NCBI GenBank assembly: GCA_030430575.1
Contig: JAUIKF010000036.1
Span: forward strand, 1-64,000
From: Bacteroidia bacterium
Lineage (GTDB): Bacteria > Bacteroidota > Bacteroidia > J057
Reading direction: 5' to 3'
DNA: 64,000 nucleotides
Shown: positions 45,436-53,294 of the stretch, piece after piece
Layout: each line of letters starts with the position of its first letter
How positions within the stretch are numbered: the stretch's first letter is position 1
Position numbers and translations under genes: made by a program
Notes under the pieces: model-generated
The model's database searches: none
Seen by the model: the letters and a program-made list of their open reading frames with translations, nothing else
Told to the model about the DNA's origin: nothing

Positions 45436-47385
45436 TTAAAAGCGCAGTGTATACTGCGCTTTTTGCTTATTGCCTGCGCCGTCGAAGACACTGATTTCAA
45501 GAATGTGTTCTCCTTTTTCTGGACGCTCTGTCCAGGTATAGGTAAGTCGATCTCTGCGGTAGTTGTAGGCAAAAGGAATCCACTTACCATCCAGTGTCGC
45601 ATAAGTCCGCTTGGAATTGATGCCTGCGAAACTGTCTTCGGCTCGCAAAGAGATCGTTCGCTGTCCAGTCCCAATGTATCCACCATTCCGGAAGTTGAAT
45701 GGCCTCACCGTTGGTGGAATACTATCTGTCATTAAACAGAATTCACCAAATTCACTTACAGACGCATATATTTCTCCTTGTGCCCCCCAGGTATTTCCCG
45801 CAAACTTCCATGCGCCCCGCCTATTGCGTTTAGCTACAACCAGGTATTTTTTAGGGACATTCGCATCGGGTTTAAAACCTACCATAAAAGGTTTGAGTAT
45901 GGGGATGTCTGTGCTTCCGATTTCATAGGTCAATGAATAGCTGTTGACAGATCCAGAGCGCTCAGATACGCGGAGGAAGGTAGGTTGAAAAACAGCGTTA
46001 TATGGGAAAAAGAGGCGTACTTGCCCTTGATCTATCTGACGACTTTTTTCTGGACGGATCTCTCCTATCAGATCAGGTGCTATGCTAAAGCGGCCATCTG
46101 GACTGAGGATTTCTTTAGGGTAATTGAAGCGATCCATCGGCATCAAAAACACGAGCGTTTGCCCATGTTGGTAGGAGGGTTTTTGGGTAAAGAGGGTTCC
46201 AGCCTGGGAACGTAGTTTAATCCCTTTCAACAGGTCTTTGCTTGCCTGTTCAGCCGTAAGCACCAGCACATTTCGTCGCTGTTCCAGACTAAAGCGCGAT
46301 CCGCTATTGGCTAAGGCAGATGGTTGAAAACCATCTGTGCCATCATCTAATTGGAGCTTTGCTTCTACGGTACTTTGGTTGCCATGCAGGTCTTGGAGTT
46401 CGAGACGAAGTTGGTGTACATCATGGTCTTTCAACGTTATCACACCGCTGTTCTTATGCTTTTTATAGGCATGGAAGCGGTTCCCCTCTTCGATATAGGC
46501 TCTTTCCAGTCGGCGCCCCGTCTTTTTATAATAGGCATAGTCGATATGCATATTGATGTAGCGCGTCTCTTCAAAGGAGAATTTGCCTAAATCCAATTCA
46601 TAGATCAGTTCATCATCCAGATAAAGTCGTGCATGGTTAATGCCACAGGGGTTGGGCACTCCCGTCAGGCGATCAATCGCCTGATACTCAAGGCCTACTG
46701 GCCCTCGAATGCGGATAGGATTGGGCAAGGTATACCTGCCACTTCCGCCTGACGGCGCCAGGGTAAGTTTCTTGAACTGTCCATTCACCCGGCTTTCAGC
46801 ACTGAGGGGTTCCATACCGATCATGCGTACAAGCGGCGGCACCTGGTCCTTGACCAAGTGTCTATAATAGGCCAAAGCATTCGTGATATGTTCATCGGGA
46901 TCACGGATTTCGAAGTGCAAATGCGGTGCAGTAGAAGAACCAGAATTTCCCGAATAGCCGATTAGGGCGCCAGCATCGAATTTAAGTTCTTGGTATGCAG
47001 GATACAGGTCCTGTTCGTATTGCTGTGTCTCTTGCTGCCGCGCAGTGAGGTAGGCTTCTACTTCGGGGGTGAACTTGGAAAGGTGGGCATAAACGGAATA
47101 ATTTCCGTCGGGATGACGCAAATAAAGGGCTTTGCCAAACCCATAGGGGCTGACACGCACGCGATAGACATAGCCCGATTCTATCGCGAAGACTGAAGCC
47201 CCTTCTTGGCCCCCCGTTTTGATGTCTATCCCAGAGTGAAAGTGGTTGGAGCGCAATTCCCCAAAAGTGCCTGCGAGTAAATGATACCCATCTAGCGGAT
47301 AATGATAGGTAGGACTGGGGTCAAAAGCGGGCAACAAGATGCCACTGACCGCCAATAGCAACAATAAACGAATCTTAACGGACAT
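45436..47385 (-). CDS. M23-family metallopeptidase (peptidoglycan endopeptidase)
   Basis: 649 residues with a signal peptide (MSVKIRLLLLLAVSGILLPAF). The LytM/M23 domain is near the N-terminus with the zinc ligands in FHSGID (His50, Asp54) and PHLHFE (about residue 157). A long beta-rich C-terminal region of Ig-like domains ends with AEDSFAGINSKRTYATLDGK and EISVFDGAGNKQ. Catalytic domain first and beta domains after is the usual layout of the large Bacteroidota M23 proteins. It starts 11 bp inside the end of the FAH-family gene, so the two are translationally coupled. Confidence 0.92.
   Translation of the reverse strand: MSVKIRLLLLLAVSGILLPAFDPSPTYHYPLDGYHLLAGTFGELRSNHFHSGIDIKTGGQEGASVFAIESGYVYRVRVSPYGFGKALYLRHPDGNYSVYAHLSKFTPEVEAYLTARQQETQQYEQDLYPAYQELKFDAGALIGYSGNSGSSTAPHLHFEIRDPDEHITNALAYYRHLVKDQVPPLVRMIGMEPLSAESRVNGQFKKLTLAPSGGSGRYTLPNPIRIRGPVGLEYQAIDRLTGVPNPCGINHARLYLDDELIYELDLGKFSFEETRYINMHIDYAYYKKTGRRLERAYIEEGNRFHAYKKHKNSGVITLKDHDVHQLRLELQDLHGNQSTVEAKLQLDDGTDGFQPSALANSGSRFSLEQRRNVLVLTAEQASKDLLKGIKLRSQAGTLFTQKPSYQHGQTLVFLMPMDRFNYPKEILSPDGRFSIAPDLIGEIRPEKSRQIDQGQVRLFFPYNAVFQPTFLRVSERSGSVNSYSLTYEIGSTDIPILKPFMVGFKPDANVPKKYLVVAKRNRRGAWKFAGNTWGAQGEIYASVSEFGEFCLMTDSIPPTVRPFNFRNGGYIGTGQRTISLRAEDSFAGINSKRTYATLDGKWIPFAYNYRRDRLTYTWTERPEKGEHILEISVFDGAGNKQKAQYTLRF
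45438..45464. terminator. Bidirectional terminator overlapping the M23 gene end
   Basis: AAAAGCGCAGT (45438-45448) pairs with ACTGCGCTTTT (45453-45463) around a 4-base loop, with T-runs in both directions. On the minus strand it lies inside the last codons of the M23 gene (stop at 45436-45438); on the plus strand it can stop transcripts from the HtrA gene. Confidence 0.65.
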
Positions 47386-47986
47386 GAAAATCGAGCATTT
47401 TTTTCCCTTCCAAATGGCCTGTGATGTGATCGCCCACCTTGACTGGACCTACCCCCGCTGGCGTCCCTGTGAAGATCAAGTCTCCTTTGGTCAGGGTGAA
47501 AAAGCGAGAGATGTAAGCGATTAGGTATTCAGAACTGTATAGCATATTGGCGGTGTGGCCTTCCTGGCGGATCTCGCCATTGATTTCGCACGTAAAGCGG
47601 ATATCCGCCCAATTCGGGAAATGACCTACAGGGAGGAAAGGCGAGATAGGCGCAGACCCATGAAAGCCCTTGGCCAAGGCCCAGGGCAGGCCTTTTTCCT
47701 TGGCTTTTTGCTGCATATCACGCGCCGTGAAGTCTATGCCCAGCGCAATGGCGTCCACATAGCCTTTCGCAAATTTCTGGTCAATGAATTTGCCCATTTT
47801 CCCTATCCTTAAGACCAATTCACACTCGTAGTGGACGTCTTCGCTGAACTCAGGATAGTAGAAGTCCCGATTTTCGCGCAGCAAGGCAGAATCAGGTTTA
47901 GTAAAAATGATGGGGTCATCAGGAATCGGATTATTGAGCTCCGCTGCATGTTTTGCATAATTCCTGCCTACACAGATGATTTTCAT
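47375..47986 (-). CDS. Fumarylacetoacetate hydrolase family protein
   Basis: 203 residues, the short single-domain form. Family motifs are CVGRNYAKHAAEL at the start, KPDSAL, the metal-ligand acidic site HYECELVLRIGK, GIDFTARDMQ, and the closing LTKGDLIFTGTPAGVGPV. Members cleave C-C bonds in acylpyruvates or decarboxylate oxaloacetate; the substrate cannot be chosen from sequence alone. It is first in a two-gene unit with the M23 gene, a pairing with no obvious metabolic logic. Confidence 0.92.
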   Translation of the reverse strand: MKIICVGRNYAKHAAELNNPIPDDPIIFTKPDSALLRENRDFYYPEFSEDVHYECELVLRIGKMGKFIDQKFAKGYVDAIALGIDFTARDMQQKAKEKGLPWALAKGFHGSAPISPFLPVGHFPNWADIRFTCEINGEIRQEGHTANMLYSSEYLIAYISRFFTLTKGDLIFTGTPAGVGPVKVGDHITGHLEGKKMLDFHVR

Positions 47987-48002
47987 GGTAATTTTGTTAA
48001 AA

Positions 48003-48219
48003 GACCGCTCAGGCTCGAAGACTCGCCTTCGCTGCGAGAACCGAGATCGCTCGCCCCTTCGGGACTCGCTGCGAGACCGCTCGCCTTTCAGGCTCGCTAC
48101 GAGACAAGAAAAGTGCCTTTAGCCCTTCGACTATGCTCAGGGTAAATCTCGGAGCGAGGCGAGTCTTCGAGCCGAGCGGTCTCGCCTCTCGCAGCGAGCC
48201 CGCAGGGCGAGCGGTCTCA
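48003..48219. repeat. GAGCGGTCTC palindromic repeat array 2
   Basis: Dense imperfect palindromic units (GCTCGAAGACTCGCC, GAGACCGCTCGCC, GCGAGTCTTCGAGCCGAG) fill the gap upstream of the FAH-family gene. The array ends at GCGGTCTCA (48211-48219), and the reverse-complement TGA in it is the stop codon of the lipoprotein gene. Its last ~70 bp match the end of array 1 at 18207-18507. Confidence 0.8.
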
Positions 48220-48636
48220 CTCGTCACAGGCCTCTTTGCTCAGTTCTTGATTATCGATTAATTCCTTCATGAGCACCTTCTCTTCGCCGATGAGATAGCC
48301 CTCCTCTTGGGTCCAGAGCGTGTATTCTTGTTTGCAATTATAAATAGTTCGGGGATTATCTGCTTTGTCATAACGGATGAGCCACTGGCCGTTTTCAAGC
48401 GCCAGTTGATAAGTGCCCTTGCAGTCTTCTCGGGTGATGGCCTTGCTCAGGATTCCCGTCTTGTATTTGACGCTGGTGTATGAACTGTCCGTGAGGATGA
48501 GTTTATAGTCATCTGCACAGTAAGTGCCGATGATTTTTGCTCGGATCGTTGCTTCGGAAGGGGCTGAAGGACCGCAAGCGGCAAGCAGCCAGCCGAGGCT
48601 TAGGATAATACTCAGTCGCAAAATGTATGAAATCAT
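48217..48636 (-). CDS. Small lipoprotein, function unknown
   Basis: 139 residues. The N-terminus is a lipoprotein signal with lipobox GWLLAAC (Cys21). The mature domain of about 115 residues is beta-rich, with the pattern IIGTYCADDYKLILTDSSYT and GTYQLALENGQWLIRYD, resembling small META/lipocalin-like lipoproteins, but I cannot place it in a family. Four further cysteines could form disulfides. Its stop codon is supplied by the edge of the repeat array at 48219. Confidence 0.7.
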   Translation of the reverse strand: MISYILRLSIILSLGWLLAACGPSAPSEATIRAKIIGTYCADDYKLILTDSSYTSVKYKTGILSKAITREDCKGTYQLALENGQWLIRYDKADNPRTIYNCKQEYTLWTQEEGYLIGEEKVLMKELIDNQELSKEACDE

Positions 48637-48670
48637 GTGTATGTTGATTGCTTTGGTGCAAATATAGGGA

Positions 48671-48763
48671 AGAAATGAGTGAATGATAGCAGGTAAGAAT
48701 GATAGAATGGCAAGAAACTCTTTCTATTCTATCATTCCCTCATCCACTCATTCACTCATTTCT
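48671..48763. repeat. Nested hairpin at the GGGP synthase gene end
   Basis: The outer arms AGAAATGAGTGAAT (48671-48684) and ATTCACTCATTTCT (48750-48763) are perfectly inverted and overlap the last codons of the GGGP synthase gene. The inner arms GAATGATAGAAT (48697-48708) and ATTCTATCATTC (48726-48737) are also perfect. It could act as a bulky terminator for minus-strand transcription; there is no T-run. Confidence 0.6.
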
Positions 48764-49515
48764 CTCACCAGCCTGGCTTTCGCCATGGCGATTTCTTCCA
48801 TGAGGGTGCTGTCAGGATCTTTCTCAAAGGCATTGCCTATCACAATCAGGTCAGCGCCTGCTTCCCACAAGGTGGTCGCTTCATTGGCTGATCGGATCCC
48901 TCCGCCCACGATTAAAGGCAGTTTCACAGCCTGGCTTACCGCCTCTACCATTTCTGGTGAGATCGTTTTGGCAGCACCACTTCCACCGTCCATGTAAATC
49001 AGTCGCATGCCCAGGTATTCTCCTGCGAGGGCTGTACAGAGGGCAATGTCGGGCTTGTCATGGGGGATAGGCAAGGTTTGGCTAATATAGTTCACTGTGG
49101 TGGCCTTTCCTGAGTCTACTAGGATATAGCCCGTAGGGATGACTTCGAGTTGTGTTTTTCGGAGCAAAGGAGCTGCTAGCACGTGATTCCCGATCAATAG
49201 ATCAGGGTTGCGACCGCTGATCAGCGAAAGAAAAAGAATGGCATCTGCCGAAGGTACGATCTGCTGGACACTTCCAGGAAAGAGAACCACAGGGATATCC
49301 GTCATGGCTTTTAAGGCAGGGACCAATTCATTGATATGATCATTGGTGAGGAGGCTGCCGCCCACGAAGAAGAAATGCGCGCCGCAATGTACTGCTTGGG
49401 TGACAAGGGGTTCAAGCTGACTGACCTCGACCTTGTCGGGATCAAGCAAAATGGCAAACCCTTTGGCGTTTTGCGCTTTAAGCGAAGTAAGCTGTTCAGT
49501 GATAGGGTGCGGCAT
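48748..49515 (-). CDS. Geranylgeranylglyceryl/heptaprenylglyceryl phosphate synthase (PcrB/GGGPS family)
   Basis: Joins a polyprenyl diphosphate to glycerol 1-phosphate in an ether bond. 255 residues, TIM barrel. Family motifs include FAILLDPDKVE, HFFFVGGSLLTND, IPVVLFPGS, ILFLSLISGRNPDLLIG, RLIYMDGGSGA and LIVGGGIRSANEA, with the phosphate-binding VIGNAFEKDP. Bacteroidota carry GGGPS-family enzymes, so this is not by itself evidence of transfer from archaea. Chain-length specificity cannot be read here. It lies downstream of the POT transporter gene but beyond that gene's terminator. Confidence 0.93.
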   Translation of the reverse strand: MPHPITEQLTSLKAQNAKGFAILLDPDKVEVSQLEPLVTQAVHCGAHFFFVGGSLLTNDHINELVPALKAMTDIPVVLFPGSVQQIVPSADAILFLSLISGRNPDLLIGNHVLAAPLLRKTQLEVIPTGYILVDSGKATTVNYISQTLPIPHDKPDIALCTALAGEYLGMRLIYMDGGSGAAKTISPEMVEAVSQAVKLPLIVGGGIRSANEATTLWEAGADLIVIGNAFEKDPDSTLMEEIAMAKARLVREMSE

Positions 49516-49549
49516 AGGAATTACTAATTAATAAACGGATTCATTATTA

Positions 49550-49584
49550 GCAAAAAAACAAAGGCCGTCCCAGAAAGGACGGCC
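49550..49584 (-). terminator. Rho-independent terminator of the POT transporter gene
   Basis: GGCCGTCC (49563-49570) pairs with GGACGGCC (49577-49584). On the minus strand the stem is followed by TTTGTTTTTTTG. Confidence 0.8.
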
Positions 49585-49608
49585 GGAGGTATTTAAGGTA
49601 GTGAGTGA

Positions 49609-51096
49609 CTATTCTACGCCGTGCATGAGGTTTTTCAGCGGTTTGCTCAACACAGCAACCAGTATGGCAAAAACAACTAGCACTAGCCCAATGGTGGTGA
49701 AGGTAGAGGTATAATTTGCTAAGCCTTCAGAAGCACTTAGTGCTTCTCCGCTATCACCATGTCCACCTGTAAGAGCAGCAATTTTACCCCCTACATAGTT
49801 GGCGATAGCAAAACTAAGGAACCATGCCCCCATAGCAGTTCCTGCAATGTTTTTTGGGGCTAACTTAGTAACCATTGACAATCCAATGGGAGATAAAAAT
49901 AATTCTCCTGTAGTATGTAGTAAATATAAGAATACTAATGTCAATAATGGTACTTGGAATGCTTCATTTACAAACTGGAGGCCGATTTGAGTAACAAGAA
50001 ACCCAAGTCCTAGCTGAAGGATACCATAGGCAAACTTCATTGGGATAGAAGGATTTTTTCCCATTTTCGACAATTTAATCCACATCATAGAGAAAATAGA
50101 ACCGAAAACGATGATGAAAAAGGGATTGAAAAACTGCGTCATACTTGCGGGCATTTCCCATCCAAAAATCATTCTATCCACACTCCTATCAGCAAATAGT
50201 GTAAGAGAAGTACCTGCTTGCTCGAAACAGGCCCAGAAAGCAATATTAATGATCATAAAGATTACCAAGGCAATCATTCTATCTCGCCAAACCCCTACAT
50301 TTTCAGTCCTATCAGTTTTTGCACCTGCCGAAATCATGGAATATGAAATAAACAAGAAAAGGCCTAGGAGGATATAATCCATAAACTCATTGTTCTGAAT
50401 GAGGATATAACACAGGGGAATTAATAATAAAGAACCAACTGTGATAACCTGAACAGCATTAAATGACCCTAGCATCTTTTCCTTTCCTGCTTCTCTAATA
50501 TTTAATCCCGGTGCTGCTGCATAATTATCTCTTCCAAAATAAAATATGAGTCCACCGACCAACATGCCTAATCCAGCCAAGCCAAATCCATAATGGAAGC
50601 CATAAGTCTCTCCCACAAAGGCAACCACCGTAGTAGCTAGGAGTGCTCCAATATTTATTCCTATATAAAATATCGTAAATCCTGAATCCCGTCTTGGATC
50701 TCCGTCTTTATACAATTTACCTACAATGGTGGAAATATTTGCTTTAAAATAACCATTCCCAATAATCAATGCCCCCATCCCTATCAACAGCATCTGTTCC
50801 GTTCCTCCCAAAATCATAAATTCCCCAATCGCCATTAAGATAGCCCCTAGGATAACAGCATATCGATACCCCAAAAATTTGTCAGCTAATCTGCCCCCCA
50901 AAATAGGCGCTGCATATACCAGTCCAGTATAGGCACCATAAATCAACGCAGCTTCTGCATCTCCCTTCATCAAGGACTTTACCAAATACAGGGTGAGGAG
51001 TGTACGCATGCCATAATAGCAGAAGCGCTCCCACATTTCGGAGAAAAATAGGGTCATCAGACCTTTTGGATGACCGGGTAGTAATGAATTACTCAT
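49609..51096 (-). CDS. POT/PTR2-family proton-dependent oligopeptide transporter
   Basis: 495 residues with about 12-14 transmembrane helices. It opens with the ERFCYYG motif (MWERFCYYGMRTLLTLYL), the POT form of ExxERFxYY for proton coupling. LGGRLADKFLGYRYA and the PTR2 signature around FTIFYIGINIGALLATT follow. It takes up di- and tripeptides with protons. It has its own terminator and is probably monocistronic. Confidence 0.95.
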   Translation of the reverse strand: MSNSLLPGHPKGLMTLFFSEMWERFCYYGMRTLLTLYLVKSLMKGDAEAALIYGAYTGLVYAAPILGGRLADKFLGYRYAVILGAILMAIGEFMILGGTEQMLLIGMGALIIGNGYFKANISTIVGKLYKDGDPRRDSGFTIFYIGINIGALLATTVVAFVGETYGFHYGFGLAGLGMLVGGLIFYFGRDNYAAAPGLNIREAGKEKMLGSFNAVQVITVGSLLLIPLCYILIQNNEFMDYILLGLFLFISYSMISAGAKTDRTENVGVWRDRMIALVIFMIINIAFWACFEQAGTSLTLFADRSVDRMIFGWEMPASMTQFFNPFFIIVFGSIFSMMWIKLSKMGKNPSIPMKFAYGILQLGLGFLVTQIGLQFVNEAFQVPLLTLVFLYLLHTTGELFLSPIGLSMVTKLAPKNIAGTAMGAWFLSFAIANYVGGKIAALTGGHGDSGEALSASEGLANYTSTFTTIGLVLVVFAILVAVLSKPLKNLMHGVE

Positions 51097-51214
51097 TCGT
51101 TATATAGATTTAGGTTGATCATAATGTTGGGCATTCTTAGCTAAGCAAAGCTAGGGTTTTCTCATTCTTTCGCAAAAAACGAAGGCACGAATTTGATTGG
51201 GAAGGAGATTTAGC

Positions 51215-51244
51215 TTGATTCGCAGGCCCCTTTTTGTATATTTG
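51215..51244 (+). promoter_or_regulatory. Bacteroidota-type promoter for the DUF479-like gene
   Basis: TTG (51215-51217), 19 bp, then TATATTTG (51237-51244) fit the -33 / TAnnTTTG -7 consensus exactly. The predicted transcript starts a few bases before the ATG at 51264, which argues against the upstream TTG at 51234 as the start. Confidence 0.6.
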
Positions 51245-51263
51245 GGCGCTTTTTTTCCTTGTT

Positions 51264-51959
51264 ATGAACTTCATCTCCCATTATTTTATCGATCGTGAAC
51301 TGGACGACAGCCTATTTGTAGTAGGGGTATGTACGCCTGATTTGCTTTCTATTTTCAACCGCAATGTGCGGTTGAATGAGCGGGAGATACATCGTCTGTT
51401 CCAAGGTGACCAGGTGTCTGAACACCAAATGAGTTTTGCTCAAGGCGTCATCCGACACTTTCAGGTCGATAAGCTATTTCATTCGTCCCGTTTCTTCCAC
51501 GAAGAGACACGGCTGCTCTCCAAGCAATTGAGAGATGAGTTTACAGATAGTGATATCAAGCGGACATTCTTTGTAGCACATGTGCTATTGGAGTTGGTGT
51601 TGGACAAATTGCTGATCCATCAAGATGAAAAACTCCTCGCGCAGTTTTATGACCATTTTTCGGCACATGACGCCAGCAAAATGGCGGCACTCACGGCCTG
51701 GCTGGCCCAGACGGAACTTCCCTCCTATGAAAACTTTTTGCGCAATTTTGTCGCAGATCGCCATCTGTACCACTACACGGATTGGACCTATATCGTGTAT
51801 GTCTTGAAGCGTATTCTACGGCGTGTAGGGATCTCAGAATACAATTATTTGAATGCGCCTGCCTTCATGGATTTCCTTGAGCGCTATGAAGCTTCTCTCG
51901 CGCTACGGCAGACTGATGTGCAGCAAGAGATGGCTGAAAAATTAGCTAAAGAATTATAA
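51264..51959 (+). CDS. Distant ACP phosphodiesterase (DUF479)-like protein
   Basis: 231 residues from MNFISHYFIDR, chosen because a well-formed promoter -7 box lies within the alternative N-terminal extension. The opening MNFISHYFID...VVGVCTPDLL and the GVIRHFQVDKLFHSSRFF segment follow the layout of the AcpH/DUF479 family (MNFLAH..., later HR-ID-FTDSH) but with weak conservation. Mostly alpha-helical and cytoplasmic. If related, it would be a metal-dependent HD-like hydrolase; the assignment is tentative. Confidence 0.7.
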   Translation: MNFISHYFIDRELDDSLFVVGVCTPDLLSIFNRNVRLNEREIHRLFQGDQVSEHQMSFAQGVIRHFQVDKLFHSSRFFHEETRLLSKQLRDEFTDSDIKRTFFVAHVLLELVLDKLLIHQDEKLLAQFYDHFSAHDASKMAALTAWLAQTELPSYENFLRNFVADRHLYHYTDWTYIVYVLKRILRRVGISEYNYLNAPAFMDFLERYEASLALRQTDVQQEMAEKLAKEL

Positions 51960-52032
51960 ATTGAGTGATTGAATAATTATTGATTCGCTGTGGCCAATTA
52001 ATAATCAATCAATTTATAATCAATAATTCCTA
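51960..52032. repeat. TTATTGATT-type AT-rich inverted repeat
   Basis: GAATAATTATTGATT is followed about 16 bp later by AATAATCAATCAATTTATAA and TCAATAATTCC, which is roughly the reverse complement. The same building blocks occur around pgi/GH3 (6320-6527), 29730, 39117 and 58461. No clear gene-like content lies in the remaining DNA up to 52163. Confidence 0.5.
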
Positions 52033-52162
52033 AGGCATACATTTTGCACCGAAATCATATGATTTCTGGCGATTTGCCAAATGGCTTGCAGGCGACATCT
52101 ATCTATGTCGTTTTTTTGGTATTTTTATGCCAGCTTCTCCGCTATAGTTTTGTACTATTTTT

Positions 52163-53281
52163 ATGATGAAAATTAACTTTGTTTCCTTATTCGCAGTCCT
52201 TTTTGGGCTTGTTCTTCACGTAGAGGCCCAAGAGGTGAAAAGTGAAGCGCGTAAGCATGCCAACGAATTTCTGAATATCGGGGTGGGCGCACGCGCCGCA
52301 GCGATGGGCAATGCCCAGACAGCGGTGGCTGACGATGTCACTGCGGGATATTGGAATCCTGCAGGATTGGCGGCTCCGAATGCTAGCCTGTATCCCGAAC
52401 TCGCCCTCCAACACGCTGCCTATTTCGCCAATATCGCGAATTACAATTACGCCGCTTTTACCTTGCCTGTCGACTCAGCGGGCCTTCGGCGCTTTGGCAT
52501 CTCCTTGATTCGCCTGGGCATCGATGACATTCCGAATACCCTGCAACTCGTCAATCCTGATGGCTCTATTGATGTAGACAAAATCCAGAGTTTTTCCGCT
52601 TCGGACTTCGCCGCGATCTTCTCCTACGCCTGGCAGCCGCGTTCCCTCAAGAATTTCAGCCTCGGTGCCAATGCCAAAGTCATCTACCGGGGCGCAGGAC
52701 GATTTGCCAATGCTTGGGGATTCGGGATAGATGTAGCCGCTCGCTACCACTATAAGCGTCTGGGGCTGGGATTGGTCATCAAGGACCTTACCAATACCTA
52801 TACCGCCTGGACCTTCAACACGGAGACCTTCGAAGATGAGTTTATCAATGCAGGCCAGGAGATCCCTGCCAATCGGGTGGAACTCACGCGGCCATCAGCG
52901 CGCTTTGGGATCAGCTATGACCTGAAGATAGCGCGAAGGATCAACCTGCTAGCGGCTTTGGATGCAGATATGTTTTTTGATGGGCAGCGAGTCTCTTCCA
53001 TCATTAAAGGAGGAAGCTTTAGCCTGGACCCACACATGGGCCTTGAACTTTCCTATACCGATAATTCTAATCGCAAAGTCGCCTTCCTGCGTGGCGGGGT
53101 GTATAATTTGCAATACCTAGAGTTAGATGAAGATGACACGATCAGCGAAATATTCCCTACGGCAGGGATGGGTTTTGTCATCAAAAATTTCCAAATCGAC
53201 TATGCACTTTCAAATATTGGCGATTTCTCTACCAACCTGCATAGCCATATCGTTTCAGTCAGAATTTTTATCAAAAATTAA
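52163..53281 (+). CDS. porV: Type IX secretion outer membrane protein PorV (LptO)
   Basis: Shuttle protein of the T9SS: it carries CTD-bearing cargo from the translocon to the PorU attachment complex. 372 residues with a signal peptide ending VEAQE. The family signature FLNIGVGARAAAMGNAQTAVADD-TAGYWNPAGLA follows in two blocks at residues about 30-75. The rest is a FadL-like 14-stranded barrel. Twelve base pairs separate it from porU, so the two form an operon. The ATG at 52163 and the one at 52166 are both possible. Confidence 0.93.
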   Translation: MMKINFVSLFAVLFGLVLHVEAQEVKSEARKHANEFLNIGVGARAAAMGNAQTAVADDVTAGYWNPAGLAAPNASLYPELALQHAAYFANIANYNYAAFTLPVDSAGLRRFGISLIRLGIDDIPNTLQLVNPDGSIDVDKIQSFSASDFAAIFSYAWQPRSLKNFSLGANAKVIYRGAGRFANAWGFGIDVAARYHYKRLGLGLVIKDLTNTYTAWTFNTETFEDEFINAGQEIPANRVELTRPSARFGISYDLKIARRINLLAALDADMFFDGQRVSSIIKGGSFSLDPHMGLELSYTDNSNRKVAFLRGGVYNLQYLELDEDDTISEIFPTAGMGFVIKNFQIDYALSNIGDFSTNLHSHIVSVRIFIKN

Positions 53282-53294
53282 CCCTTAAGTAAAA

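Noticed and set aside
48003-48219. CRISPR array
   Set aside because: Units are imperfect, palindromic throughout and without regular unique spacers, and there are no cas genes.
48748-49515. Recent gene transfer from archaea for the GGGP synthase
   Set aside because: Enzymes of this family are regular members of Bacteroidota genomes and the gene's composition resembles its neighbours.
51234-51959. TTG start ten codons upstream for the DUF479-like gene
   Set aside because: The upstream codons overlap a consensus -7 promoter box (TATATTTG), so they are probably not transcribed; the ATG at 51264 was chosen.
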